Positions 23,310 to 32,296 of a stretch of DNA of 35,985 nucleotides are shown piece after piece; position 1 is the stretch's first letter; every line of letters begins with the position of its first letter. The position numbers were made by a program, and so were the translations under genes. The notes beneath the pieces were generated by a model. It did no database searches. It was given only the letters and a program-made list of their open reading frames with translations, and was not told the DNA's origin. The stretch covers positions 1 to 35,985 of the forward strand of contig JAZQAV010000168.1 in the NCBI GenBank assembly GCA_045545435.1. Direction: 5' to 3'. Source of the stretch: UMGS1502 sp045545435. GTDB taxonomy: Bacteria > Actinomycetota > Coriobacteriia > Coriobacteriales > Eggerthellaceae.

Positions 23310-25508
23310 ATGCGAAAACCTCTTGCAGCTACCACAGCACTTCTTTTGGCGCTGGGGCTTGGCGGGTGCGCAGGACAAGCATCAACGACCAGCTCAGAAC
23401 AGGCTTCAACGTCAACCCAAACACAAACCAAAACCGTTCAAACAAACGATAAGGCAGCAATCGAAGAAGCCTTGAACCTGGCCAACATGAACGCGGAATG
23501 GTCGTACTCCGAGAGCGATGATGCGTGGACCTTGTCGCCGGTAACCGCCGTCGTAAATCCCGAAATCGCAGACCAGCAAGGTGTTTCGGTATGCGTTCCG
23601 GGAGCCTACGTTAAAGGCATCGACACCAACGGCGACGGCAAAGCAGATGCAACCGACGGGACAGCTACCGGCACGCTGGTAATTGACGAAAGCGCAAGCA
23701 TCACCAGCTCGAACGGGCAAGTGTACACCGCAGCCACCGCACCCATCATTTTGAATACCGGTGCAGCAGGCTATGGTTCGTCCACCAATTCCAACGCCTC
23801 TTCCAAGTACGCAAGCGAGGGCTACATTAACGTCGCGTGCGGAAACCGCGGCAAACAAGACACCGCCACCGACGCAGACGGCAACCAGTACTACACCGGC
23901 GATGCGCCATCGTGCCTGGTAGACCAAAAAGCTGCGGCGCGCTTCGTGAAATACAACGTGCTGTTAGGCAACCTTCCCGGCAACGTGAACTACCTGGTGA
24001 CAACCGGTGGCTCGGGCGGTGGCGCACATGCAACCATGTTCGCAGCCACGTCGAACAACCCCGACTTCTACGATTACCAAATTGAAGCCGGCGCGGTGGG
24101 CGTGTACAAAAACGATGACGGCACCTACAGCACCACCGTCACCATCGACGGCAACGAGGTTGAGCTTTCCGATGGCGCATGGGGCTGCATTGCTTACAGC
24201 GCTATCACCTCGCTGTCAGAGGCCGACATGGCGCTTGCCTTCGAATATAACCTTGATCCCAACTACCAATTTGGCAGCAACTTCCAGGCGGCCATGGCAA
24301 AATACCTTGCCGCCGAGTACCGCGATTACATTAATGCGAAAGGTCTTACCATCAACGAGGCGCAGGTGGGCTTCGATCTTGATGGCAACGGAAACATTGG
24401 GGACGATGTCGCACTTACCATCGATTACGATGAACAGCTGTACGCGGCCACCAACGGCTATGGCGGCACCTACCTTAACCTGTACCTTGCCGAGTTCACC
24501 GAGAACCTGCAGTGGTATTTGAACAACCTTGATTACGCCGAAGGCTGGACCTGGTTCAACGCCGATGGTTCTGCGCTTTCGGACGAGGAAGTTGCCAATA
24601 TGACCACAGCCGACAAGGCGCTGGCATTTATAGAGGGCCGCTACACCAAGGGTAGCTCGGGCAACGCAGGCGGCCCCGGCGGCAATGGCGGTCCCGGTGG
24701 CTCCAGTGGCGCACCAAGCGGCAACCCGCCTTCGTCCCGCAGCTCCAGCAGTTCCAGCAGCTCCACCGAGAGCAGCAGCGACTCCATGGAGGTAGGCACC
24801 CCTGATGCCGGCACGACGCAAGCCGCAGGCAGCTCAACTGACTCTTCGAACTACTCGTCTTACGCCGACATGCTCAAGGCCTACCAAGACGATATCGCCG
24901 AGATTCAGGCAGGCGATGAGTACGGCAAGAACATCGTCGACCTGTACAACCCCCTGAACTACATTGGCGCCGAGGGCACGCAAAATCCCACGTGGTCGCG
25001 CATCGTTATGGGCGCAAGCGAGGGCGATATGTCTATGTTCGCGTCGCTCAACCTTGAGCTGGCCTTCCTAAACGCCGGCACTGATGCCACGGTTGAATGG
25101 CAGTGGAACGGCGGGCACGTTCCTTCCGAGGTTTTGGGCAATTCGTTCAGCTACTGGGTTGACTCCATGTACGCCGCACACGTAGAGGGCGCTGCAGCCG
25201 TGACCAAAGCCGCCGCGGAAGCGCAAACGACCAACGGAACCAGCGAAAGCGCCAGCGGAACCAATATTTCAAGCTGGGTTGACGCAAGCGATATCTCCCA
25301 TGTATCGGTAACACTTGCCGACGCAGCCGCCTACCGTACTTCCGGCGCAGCCAAGGCAATCCCCGGCTTCGACGTTATCGACTACGGGCAAGAAGACTAC
25401 GTGTTCGGCAGCGACACTGCTGACGCGCGTCATTGGAGCACCTACGTTCTGAAAGTGCTGGAGGAGCACGAAAGCGAGCTGAAAGAGCTCTTCAACACGG
25501 CGAGCTAG
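23310..25508 (+). CDS. Tannase-like (subtype B) alpha/beta-hydrolase lipoprotein
   Basis: A 732-residue lipoprotein. The signal peptide ends in the lipobox LGLGGC, so Cys20 is lipidated. The catalytic half matches tannase/feruloyl-esterase-like enzymes: EGYINVACGNRGKQ, DQKAAARFVKYN, the nucleophile segment TTGGSGGGAHATMFAATSNN (Ser235) and GAWGCIAYSAITSLSEADMALAFEYN. The catalytic His is probably in WQWNGGHVPSE. Two Asp/Asn-rich loops, DTNGDGKADATD (from 105) and DLDGNGNIGDDV (from 356), resemble EF-hand calcium loops. A Gly/Ser linker (about 448-500, GGPGGNGGPGGSSG then poly-Ser) is inserted before the last third. It probably releases aromatic acids such as gallate from plant esters outside the membrane; activity is inferred. 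The RBS AGGAAGGGAG is strong. Monocistronic, with terminator at 25595. Confidence 0.8.
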   Translation: MRKPLAATTALLLALGLGGCAGQASTTSSEQASTSTQTQTKTVQTNDKAAIEEALNLANMNAEWSYSESDDAWTLSPVTAVVNPEIADQQGVSVCVPGAYVKGIDTNGDGKADATDGTATGTLVIDESASITSSNGQVYTAATAPIILNTGAAGYGSSTNSNASSKYASEGYINVACGNRGKQDTATDADGNQYYTGDAPSCLVDQKAAARFVKYNVLLGNLPGNVNYLVTTGGSGGGAHATMFAATSNNPDFYDYQIEAGAVGVYKNDDGTYSTTVTIDGNEVELSDGAWGCIAYSAITSLSEADMALAFEYNLDPNYQFGSNFQAAMAKYLAAEYRDYINAKGLTINEAQVGFDLDGNGNIGDDVALTIDYDEQLYAATNGYGGTYLNLYLAEFTENLQWYLNNLDYAEGWTWFNADGSALSDEEVANMTTADKALAFIEGRYTKGSSGNAGGPGGNGGPGGSSGAPSGNPPSSRSSSSSSSSTESSSDSMEVGTPDAGTTQAAGSSTDSSNYSSYADMLKAYQDDIAEIQAGDEYGKNIVDLYNPLNYIGAEGTQNPTWSRIVMGASEGDMSMFASLNLELAFLNAGTDATVEWQWNGGHVPSEVLGNSFSYWVDSMYAAHVEGAAAVTKAAAEAQTTNGTSESASGTNISSWVDASDISHVSVTLADAAAYRTSGAAKAIPGFDVIDYGQEDYVFGSDTADARHWSTYVLKVLEEHESELKELFNTAS

Positions 25509-25594
25509 TTCAATATGTGCCGCGCGGTGCGCGTAAGCAGGCGCGATTGCGTCGCGCATATGCCGCGCTCGCGCGAACAAGCTGAAAGCAATAA

Positions 25595-25638
25595 GCGGTG
25601 TCGCAATCATTTCGGGTTGCGGCGCCGCTTTGTTTTCT
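25595..25638 (+). terminator. Terminator of the tannase-like gene, shared region with the ECF operon end
   Basis: Stem GCGGTGTCGCAA / TTGCGGCGCCGC (12 bp with two G-U pairs) and a 10-nt loop, then TTTGTTTTCT. The convergent ECF operon ends at 25750; on the minus strand the T-run is weak. Confidence 0.75.
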
Positions 25639-25749
25639 GATGAAGCGAGTAGTTACTGGTAGAACACACATGCCTGCGTAAACAGACAACAGAACGCGCA
25701 CGACAAGCAAGCGAACGCCTGCAGACGCAATGCTCCAGACAAGCGCATA

Positions 25750-27207
25750 TCAACGGGCTGTAGGCGCGCTAAAATCCACGACGCGATCGGCAACGGCACG
25801 CACCAGTTCGGCATCATGCGTGATAACAATCACTACCTTTCCGGCATCACGCAGCGTCCGCAGTAAATTTGCGACCTGCTGCATATGAGGCAAGTCCAAA
25901 CCGCTGGTAGGCTCATCAAACAACAGCACGGGGTTTTTGGCCATCACGCCACTCGCAATCGCAACGCGCTGTTTCTGACCGCCCGAAAGCGCCATGGGGT
26001 GAACACCTTCCAAATTGCCCAAATCGAGCCTCGCAAGAATTTCGCGCGCCTGTGTTTCGGCCTGTTCGTGCGACAACTCGGCAGGTGCGCTCAGAACGAC
26101 TTCTTCCAAAACGCTATCGGTGAACAGCTGATGATTCACATCCTGCAAAATCATATAGCAAAGCTGCGAACGCTCTTTGGGTTTATACGTACGACCTTCA
26201 AACTCAACCGCCCCCTTGCCTTTGCGCTGAAGCCCGCACAGCATATGGGCAAACGTGGTTTTGCCCGCGCCATTGCGACCGACAATTGCCGTAACCTCGC
26301 CGGCATTGAACTCGACATGGGAAATGCTAATCCCATTGTCGGAGTTTTTGTAACGAAACTCGAAATCGCGGCATACAAGCTTCCCCGCTCTGTTTTCCGC
26401 ACGCTCGCCTTTTTCCTTGCGCGCCAACAACCTGGTCGGGATACCAACGAAATCGAACGATCTCAGCTCGCGTGCGTAGGCGTCCGCACTGCTCATAGCC
26501 GCGATATCGGAGGCAAAAAGCTCTTCGGTTATGCAACCATCCCGCATAACAAGCAAACGATCTGCGAGATCTGCCACATAATAGAGACGGTGCTCAGCCA
26601 CCACGATGGTCTTTCCTTGTTGCTTCCATAAGGCGAGCACGCGTCGAAGGTCCTCGATTCCTGCCGTGTCCAAATTCGACGAAGGTTCGTCAAGCACGAC
26701 GATTTCGGGACCAGCAACGGCAACAGAAGCACAGGCAACTTTTTGCTTCTCGCCACCTGAAAGCGCAAAAATACTGCGGTCCACGAGTGCTTCGAGGCTC
26801 ATTTCGCCTACCACACGCTTGATATCGGCGCGAATCTGCTGCGGGTCAACACAACGATTTTCCGAGGTAAATGCAAGTTCGCTTGTGGTGTCCACGTTGA
26901 AGAACTGGCTGCGCGGATTCTGGAAGACGCTTCCCACGTGCACTGACAATTCACTTATCTTGGCTTGGCGTATATCCAGACCGCACACAGAAGCAGTGCC
27001 CTCAAATTCGCCTTCGTAGTAATGCGGCACCAGCCCGTTTATCAGACGGGTAATGGTGGTTTTGCCGCAACCCGACCCACCGGCTATCACCACAAACTCA
27101 CCCGGGCGCACATGAAGATTCACATCGCGCACACCACTTGTGCTGCGCAGAGCACCTGCCGCATCCGTTCCTTTGTATCTGAATGTAACGTTTTCTAAAT
27201 GTATCAT
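25750..27207 (-). CDS. ECF transporter ATPase, two fused NBDs (EcfA-A')
   Basis: A 485-residue cytoplasmic ATPase with two ABC domains in one chain. NBD1 has Walker A GGSGCGKTT, Q loop VFQNPRSQFF, signature ALSGGEKQKVACA and Walker B IVVLDEPSSNLD. NBD2 has GRNGAGKTT, ILQDVNHQLF, ALSGGQKQRVAIASG and VLLFDEPTSGLD, with switch His in ITHD. 'NPRSQFF' and 'DVNHQLF' are the groove motifs that hold the EcfT coupling helices. Both catalytic glutamates are present. The ATG at 27207 overlaps the EcfT stop (ATGA), so translation is coupled. It is the last gene of the operon and energises the S component 1.4 kb upstream. Confidence 0.92.
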   Translation of the reverse strand: MIHLENVTFRYKGTDAAGALRSTSGVRDVNLHVRPGEFVVIAGGSGCGKTTITRLINGLVPHYYEGEFEGTASVCGLDIRQAKISELSVHVGSVFQNPRSQFFNVDTTSELAFTSENRCVDPQQIRADIKRVVGEMSLEALVDRSIFALSGGEKQKVACASVAVAGPEIVVLDEPSSNLDTAGIEDLRRVLALWKQQGKTIVVAEHRLYYVADLADRLLVMRDGCITEELFASDIAAMSSADAYARELRSFDFVGIPTRLLARKEKGERAENRAGKLVCRDFEFRYKNSDNGISISHVEFNAGEVTAIVGRNGAGKTTFAHMLCGLQRKGKGAVEFEGRTYKPKERSQLCYMILQDVNHQLFTDSVLEEVVLSAPAELSHEQAETQAREILARLDLGNLEGVHPMALSGGQKQRVAIASGVMAKNPVLLFDEPTSGLDLPHMQQVANLLRTLRDAGKVVIVITHDAELVRAVADRVVDFSAPTAR

Positions 27208-27929
27208 CGTATAAACAGCATGTATCCGAGCATCGCAATGCTCATCGCAACCAACAACCAGTCAAGCGCGCTAAATTCCACGCGGCAAATATGCGTTCGC
27301 GGAATACCAACATCAAGGCCCTTCGTAAGCGATGCCGCCGAAAGCTCGTCGCCAATGCGCAGCGTGGACATCATCAAAGGCACAATCACATACTCCAAAT
27401 GCGCAAGTGCACCGCCCTTCGCACCGGCAAGGCCAATACCGCGCATGCGCATGGCATTGCGGATGGATTTTTCCTCTTCGGCAAGCGTTGGGAAAAAACG
27501 AAACATGACGGAAAGGGGTATCGTGATCTGGTCGGGCATATGCATGCGCTTCATAGCGGTAACGAACTCGCTTACCGTAGTCGACGCAAACACGTAGTAT
27601 GCAAATGCCATGCCGGCCAGAAAGCGCGAAAACGTACCCGTGGTGAACACGATCACCAAATTCAGCATGCCGTGCGTATTGGGAATAACGAACCCCTCAA
27701 CGAACAGCATGGCCACGCAAATCGCACCATAAACAAGAGCAGTTTTAGGTTTATGGATAACAAAGAAGCACGCAAACGGAATGAATGCGCAAACGATGCG
27801 CAAAGCATAATCGAATCCGGAAAAGCCCGTAGTCATAACCACCACGTTGATGGCAATGAGCATAACGAGCTTCGTGCGCGGATCTAATATGCTTTTGTAG
27901 TCCTCATTCGCATATTGAAAATATTGCAT
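27204..27929 (-). CDS. ECF transporter transmembrane scaffold (EcfT)
   Basis: A 241-residue membrane protein with about five helices. It starts with LDPRTKLVML, the family's early 'dPRtKl' motif. The cytoplasmic coupling helices carry MPDQITIPLSVMFRFFPTLAEE and IRNAMRMRGIGL, the usual 'A-R-G' box; the second Ala-Arg-Gly box appears as SLTKGLDVG, less canonical. EcfT joins the S component to the two NBDs. The start at 27929 has only a weak GGTGG just upstream, consistent with the 161-nt gap and hairpin that separate it from the S-component gene. It overlaps the ATPase gene by 4 nt. Confidence 0.9.
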   Translation of the reverse strand: MQYFQYANEDYKSILDPRTKLVMLIAINVVVMTTGFSGFDYALRIVCAFIPFACFFVIHKPKTALVYGAICVAMLFVEGFVIPNTHGMLNLVIVFTTGTFSRFLAGMAFAYYVFASTTVSEFVTAMKRMHMPDQITIPLSVMFRFFPTLAEEEKSIRNAMRMRGIGLAGAKGGALAHLEYVIVPLMMSTLRIGDELSAASLTKGLDVGIPRTHICRVEFSALDWLLVAMSIAMLGYMLFIR

Positions 27930-27998
27930 ACCACCAGTCTTTCTTTCGCTTTGCTTACTGACTGAAGAACGCGCACGTTAAGCGCAGTTCCGCACGAC

Positions 27999-28023
27999 GC
28001 GGACGTGCCAGTGGCACGTCCGC
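27999..28023 (-). repeat. Perfect hairpin between ECF S and T genes
   Basis: 11-bp arms GCGGACGTGCC and GGCACGTCCGC with a 3-nt loop. No U-run follows on the minus strand. It sits in the only sizeable gap (161 nt) inside the ECF genes, suggesting mRNA processing, stabilisation or partial termination that sets S:T:A ratios. Confidence 0.55.
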
Positions 28024-28090
28024 CAAAGCAGGACTGTTTGAGCAGAACGTGCGTGGTTTCTGATCAGGAAGCAAAACGACTTGGAGCCTC

Positions 28091-28675
28091 TTACGCCATA
28101 CCAGCTTTCACGAAATGCTTTTTGAGCACTTTGGATCCAATGAGGCCACCAACAAGACCAGCCGCAAAAATGGCCACCACGTTCACGAAGAACATCCAGT
28201 CGGGCGTAAGGCCGGCAAGCGTTTCTACGTACGCGTCACCATAGCCCGAACGCAGGCTTTCCATGTAGGCGTCGTGATAGCCAAAGTACATGGGCAGCGC
28301 CATGCCCATAATCCACAAGCTGAAGATTGCACACCCGACAACGGCCTTGCTTGCGCTGCTGTAGTTGGCGCTCTTCAAGTACAAATCCGCAATAAGACCT
28401 GCGCCTAAACCGAAAAAGAGCGCGGGAAGCGGACGTCCCATAAGCACCGTTATCAAACCCAAGATGAGGCCCATTAGCGTCACCATGCCAAATTTTTTCA
28501 CACGCGTTAAAAACAGCATGAAGGGAATGGCCCCAATAAGCGCACAGGCCGCAGGCATGATAACCATAAGAATAGGGATGAACCCTATAAAGGCCACCAC
28601 CATCACCACAACGAAGTACAGCGCCGTAAAGATACCTACATTTATGAGGTCTTTTGTGTTTAACTTGTTTTCCAT
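28091..28675 (-). CDS. ECF transporter substrate-binding S component (Trep_Strep/MptD-like)
   Basis: A 194-residue membrane protein with about six helices, beginning MENKLNTKDLINVGIFTALYF, a typical S-component entry where the first helix carries the small-residue interface to EcfT. The segments VMPAACALIGAIPFMLFLTRVKKFG and LTVLMGRPLPALFFGLGAGLIADLYLK resemble the Trep_Strep (MptD-like) group, whose ligand is generally unknown. The ATG at 28675 follows AAGGAG by 9 nt and is preferred over a longer start at 28723 that would overlap the ABC gene. Linked to an exporter-fold ABC pair upstream and its own EcfT/EcfA downstream. Ligand not deducible; a metal chelate or tetrapyrrole is a guess from context. 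Confidence 0.82.
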   Translation of the reverse strand: MENKLNTKDLINVGIFTALYFVVVMVVAFIGFIPILMVIMPAACALIGAIPFMLFLTRVKKFGMVTLMGLILGLITVLMGRPLPALFFGLGAGLIADLYLKSANYSSASKAVVGCAIFSLWIMGMALPMYFGYHDAYMESLRSGYGDAYVETLAGLTPDWMFFVNVVAIFAAGLVGGLIGSKVLKKHFVKAGMA

Positions 28676-28706
28676 TATCGCAATCTCCTTATCGCTTGCG
28701 GGACGT

Positions 28707-30452
28707 TCAGTGGGCAAAACCAACCGACGATTCCCTCTTTACCACCATGTTGTAATAGGAATGCTGGGCCGCCATGAGCTGCGCATGCGTGCCGCGCTCG
28801 ACAATGTGGCCGTTATCAACCACCAAAATTTGGTCGGCATTGGCAATAGTGTTCAGGCGATGCGCGATAACAAGAAGCGTCTTGCCCTCCACTAACTCGG
28901 CGATGGCCGCCTGAATATAGCTTTCGTTGTCAGCGTCCACCGAAGCGGTTGCCTCGTCCAAGATGATGATGGGCGCATCTTTCAAGATGCAGCGCGCAAT
29001 GGAAATGCGCTGCTGCTCGCCACCCGAAAGACTGGCACCACCTTCGCCGATCACCGTGTCGAAACCATCCGGCAGCGCCATGATGAAGTCGTACGCACGT
29101 GCTTTGCGCGCGGCTTCCAGCACTTCTTCGTACGTCGCATCCATGCGCCCCATGGCAATGTTGTTATACACCGTGTCCTGGAACAGGTACACACGCTGGA
29201 ACACCATCGAGATGTTGTCCATAAGCTCTGCCAGCGGAACCTCGCGAATGTCCTTGCCGCGTACGAACACCTGGCCTTCGCGCACGTCCCAGAACCGTGG
29301 GAGCAAATTCGCGACGGTTGATTTGCCCGAACCAGACGGCCCCACCAAAGCGCACATAGAGTCCTTTTCCACGGTAAACGACACGTTGTCGAGCACCGTG
29401 CGCTCATCGTAGCCAAAGCTCACGGAACGAAATTCGATTTCCGGAACGCCTGTTGGTGCCTTGGCGGGCATAGTATCGGTGCCCGCGTTAGCAAGCTCGG
29501 CTTCGCCGAACACAGCCTCTATGCGATCAAGGCACGCGTTCATAACTGTCAGGCGCGCAACTTGTCCGTAGAAGGAGAGCAACGGCGTGAACAGCTCGAA
29601 CAAAAACAGCAGCATGCCAATGAAAAACGCGAGGTTAAGCGTGCCGTCTTGATACAGCATCCAAGCAAGCGCCAACATAGCCGCCGAACCAAGGCCGTAC
29701 ACAAAGCGAATGGCCATAGACCAAGGGGCGAAATCATGCTCAAACGATAGGTTTGCCTTGCAGTTTACCTCGAAGCTCTTCGAAAGCTCCTTCGACTTCT
29801 CCCCCAGCATGTTGTAGGTCTTGATGATGCCCATGCCCTCGGTAAAGTCAATAACGGCATCCGTCACCTGCTGGGCCACACGTTGGCGCTCGTCGGAATG
29901 CATGAGCGTGTTCTTTTTCATCGCTTCGCCGACGACCCACATAAGCCCCATGGTTACCACTGACATAAGGCCCAAGCGCCAATCGAAACAGAACATGAAC
30001 ACCGCAAAGATAGCTGCAGCAAACAGATAGCTCATGAGGTCGGCCAGCACCATCATCAGGTTCTCTTCGATGAAAACCATATCGGTGGAGAGCACCGAGC
30101 TAACACGGCCGATGTTGCCTTCCGTGAAAAAGCCCATGGGCATGCGACGCAAGTGCGCACCCAGGTCTTTGCGCCAATCGGCAAGAATTTCGAATCCGGC
30201 AGCAGATTGCAGGCTGTCGGCACGGTACTGGAAAACGCATTGGATTACGACGCACGCCACAAGAGCAACGCCTGTAATAATGCACGTAGTTCCTGTAACC
30301 GTCCCATCCAAAAAGCCTGCGATCAAAAAGAAGGCCACGACGATGGGTGCCTTGCTGAAAAACGCCTTGAAGAACGAGAAAGCCGCTGCTGCATAGATGC
30401 GCCCGCGATAGCCTCCCGCCAAGCGAAGGATTCGTTGCACCAACTGAATCAT
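28707..30452 (-). CDS. ABC transporter half (TMD-NBD), second subunit
   Basis: A 581-residue exporter-fold half transporter: six transmembrane helices (about 1-310), then an NBD with Walker A LVGPSGSGKSTVANLL, Q loop SMVFQRVYLFQDTVYNNIAMG, signature SLSGGEQQRISIARCILKDAP, Walker B IIILDEATASVD and H loop VIAHRLNTI. The catalytic Glu is present. The ATG at 30452 has GGGAGGTG upstream and overlaps the previous gene's TGA (ATGA), indicating coupled translation and a heterodimer. Resemblance to the YbtQ/IrtB side of siderophore importers is suggested by the paired arrangement and by the first subunit; annotation as a generic multidrug exporter remains the alternative. Confidence 0.9.
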   Translation of the reverse strand: MIQLVQRILRLAGGYRGRIYAAAAFSFFKAFFSKAPIVVAFFLIAGFLDGTVTGTTCIITGVALVACVVIQCVFQYRADSLQSAAGFEILADWRKDLGAHLRRMPMGFFTEGNIGRVSSVLSTDMVFIEENLMMVLADLMSYLFAAAIFAVFMFCFDWRLGLMSVVTMGLMWVVGEAMKKNTLMHSDERQRVAQQVTDAVIDFTEGMGIIKTYNMLGEKSKELSKSFEVNCKANLSFEHDFAPWSMAIRFVYGLGSAAMLALAWMLYQDGTLNLAFFIGMLLFLFELFTPLLSFYGQVARLTVMNACLDRIEAVFGEAELANAGTDTMPAKAPTGVPEIEFRSVSFGYDERTVLDNVSFTVEKDSMCALVGPSGSGKSTVANLLPRFWDVREGQVFVRGKDIREVPLAELMDNISMVFQRVYLFQDTVYNNIAMGRMDATYEEVLEAARKARAYDFIMALPDGFDTVIGEGGASLSGGEQQRISIARCILKDAPIIILDEATASVDADNESYIQAAIAELVEGKTLLVIAHRLNTIANADQILVVDNGHIVERGTHAQLMAAQHSYYNMVVKRESSVGFAH

Positions 30453-32179
30453 GCGCGCACCTCCCATTCGGCCGATTGCTGCGCAGCAGCCCATAAGCGC
30501 TTGTACGTAGCGCAGGTCTCAAGCAGCTCTTCGTGGGTTCCCTGAGCATCTATGCACCCGTCGTTTAGCACCACAATCTTGTCTGCGCCTACCACGGTAT
30601 GCAGACGGTGCGCGATAACAAGTACGGTTTTACCCTTGATCACTTCCGAGATAGCGGCGTTCATCTTCTCCTCGTTCTCGGGATCGATGAAGGCCGTCGC
30701 TTCGTCCAAAACGATAATGGGCGCATCTTTTAAAAGCGCACGCGCGAGCGAGATGCGCTGGCGTTCGCCCCCCGAAAGCATCTTGCCGCCGTCGCCCGCC
30801 TGCGTGTCGATTCCTTGGGGCATGCGCGCGAGGAAATCGTCACATTGGGCCAAGTGAGCTGCACGCAGAACTTCTTCGCGCGTGGCTTCCGGACGACCTA
30901 TGCGAATGTTTTCAAGCAACGAGGTATTGAACAAAAATTGCTCTTGTGCCACGTAAGATATTTGGTCGTTGAGAGCTTCCACCTTCATGTCGGTTATGTC
31001 TTGGCCGCCAACGCTAATGCGTCCGCTATCCAAATCGTAGAAATGCACCAACAGACGCGCCAAGGTCGACTTGCCAGAGCCAGACTCGCCCACCAGGGCA
31101 ACCATCTGGCCTTCCTTTATGGCCAGGTTGATTCCATGAATGACCTCTTCATCCTTGTAGCTGAAACGGACGTCCTCGAATGCAATGTCGTGATTTGCAC
31201 CTTCAAAGCTACGCGCGGATGCCTTCAGCGGCGGATGCTCAAGCAGCCTCTCGAGCTCTTTGATCTTGAAGTCAAGCTGCGGTATTTTTCCCGCGAATCC
31301 CATGGCTTTAAGCAGCGGCGAGCCAACCGCAAACGACATGCAAATGACCAAGATGAAATCGGGCAAGGTGCTTACGCCTTGCAGCACAAACCAGCCGCCA
31401 ATGGGCAGCGTAAACAGCGCAACGCACGGAAGGATGCTGTTGTACAGCGCCATCCACGGCCAGCATACTTTGTACCAATCAAGAGTCATGTCGCGGTAGT
31501 AGTTAATATCGTGCTCAAACCGCTCGTAGCTTTCGCCGTCGCGATTGAACACCTTCACCACTTCCATGCCGTTCACGTATTCGATAATAGTGTTGTTCAT
31601 TTTGGCGCCGGCAGCGTAGTACACGTCCATACGCTCCATGCCCACCTTCATCATCATGCCCATGGCCAGCATCCCAAACGGCAGGGCGCACAATGAAAGC
31701 AATGCCAGCTTCCAATCAACGAAGAACATGCCGATTACAACGGCAAGGGGCACGAACAAGTTTCCAATGCCTTCGGGTATGGCATGAGCCAATAGAAGCT
31801 CAATCGTTTCGATGTCATCAGTGAACATCTTCTTTATGCGCCCATTACCCAAATCGCGAATGGCGCCAAGCGGCTGAGCCTCCAGTTTGCCCTGCAACGC
31901 AATGCGCAAATTCTTGAGCGTGTTGTAGGCAGCTATGTGACTGAGCGACAGGCCATGAACGTAAAACCATGCGTTGCCCACCAAACACACCGCCGTTAAG
32001 GCGACGTACAGCATCACCGTGCCAAACTCAAGTTGCGCCCCTACAACCAGCGGCGCAATTATTTGGTAGAGGAAGTAGTAAGGCACAACGCTCAAGATAA
32101 CGGCAAACGTAATGGACAGCGCAGCGCGTGCCGTATAGACAACATAGCGACCCATGTACGGCTTCACACTTTGAAACAT
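30449..32179 (-). CDS. ABC transporter half (TMD-NBD), first subunit, YbtP/IrtA-like
   Basis: A 576-residue half transporter. The membrane domain (about 1-300) includes GRIKKMFTDDIETIELLLAH followed by AIPEGIGNLFVPL, a segment I associate with the YbtP/IrtA-type exporter-fold importers of siderophores (from memory). The NBD has LVGESGSGKSTLARLL, SYVAQEQFLFNTSLLENIRIG, MLSGGERQRISLARALLKDAP, IIVLDEATAFID and VIAHRLHTV; all catalytic elements are intact. The ATG at 32179 follows AAAGGAGAGGA directly. It lies 117 nt after the TetR gene and overlaps the second subunit by 4 nt. Direction of transport cannot be proven from sequence. Confidence 0.9.
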   Translation of the reverse strand: MFQSVKPYMGRYVVYTARAALSITFAVILSVVPYYFLYQIIAPLVVGAQLEFGTVMLYVALTAVCLVGNAWFYVHGLSLSHIAAYNTLKNLRIALQGKLEAQPLGAIRDLGNGRIKKMFTDDIETIELLLAHAIPEGIGNLFVPLAVVIGMFFVDWKLALLSLCALPFGMLAMGMMMKVGMERMDVYYAAGAKMNNTIIEYVNGMEVVKVFNRDGESYERFEHDINYYRDMTLDWYKVCWPWMALYNSILPCVALFTLPIGGWFVLQGVSTLPDFILVICMSFAVGSPLLKAMGFAGKIPQLDFKIKELERLLEHPPLKASARSFEGANHDIAFEDVRFSYKDEEVIHGINLAIKEGQMVALVGESGSGKSTLARLLVHFYDLDSGRISVGGQDITDMKVEALNDQISYVAQEQFLFNTSLLENIRIGRPEATREEVLRAAHLAQCDDFLARMPQGIDTQAGDGGKMLSGGERQRISLARALLKDAPIIVLDEATAFIDPENEEKMNAAISEVIKGKTVLVIAHRLHTVVGADKIVVLNDGCIDAQGTHEELLETCATYKRLWAAAQQSAEWEVRA

Positions 32180-32296
32180 TCCTCTCCTTTCGGTTAAATC
32201 GATACGTTTGTTTGTCTTTATTTATCTTTTTAGTCTTAGCTAACTTTTTTCACGACAGAGAAAGACCTTTGAGTGCACAAACGCAATTTTGAAGCG

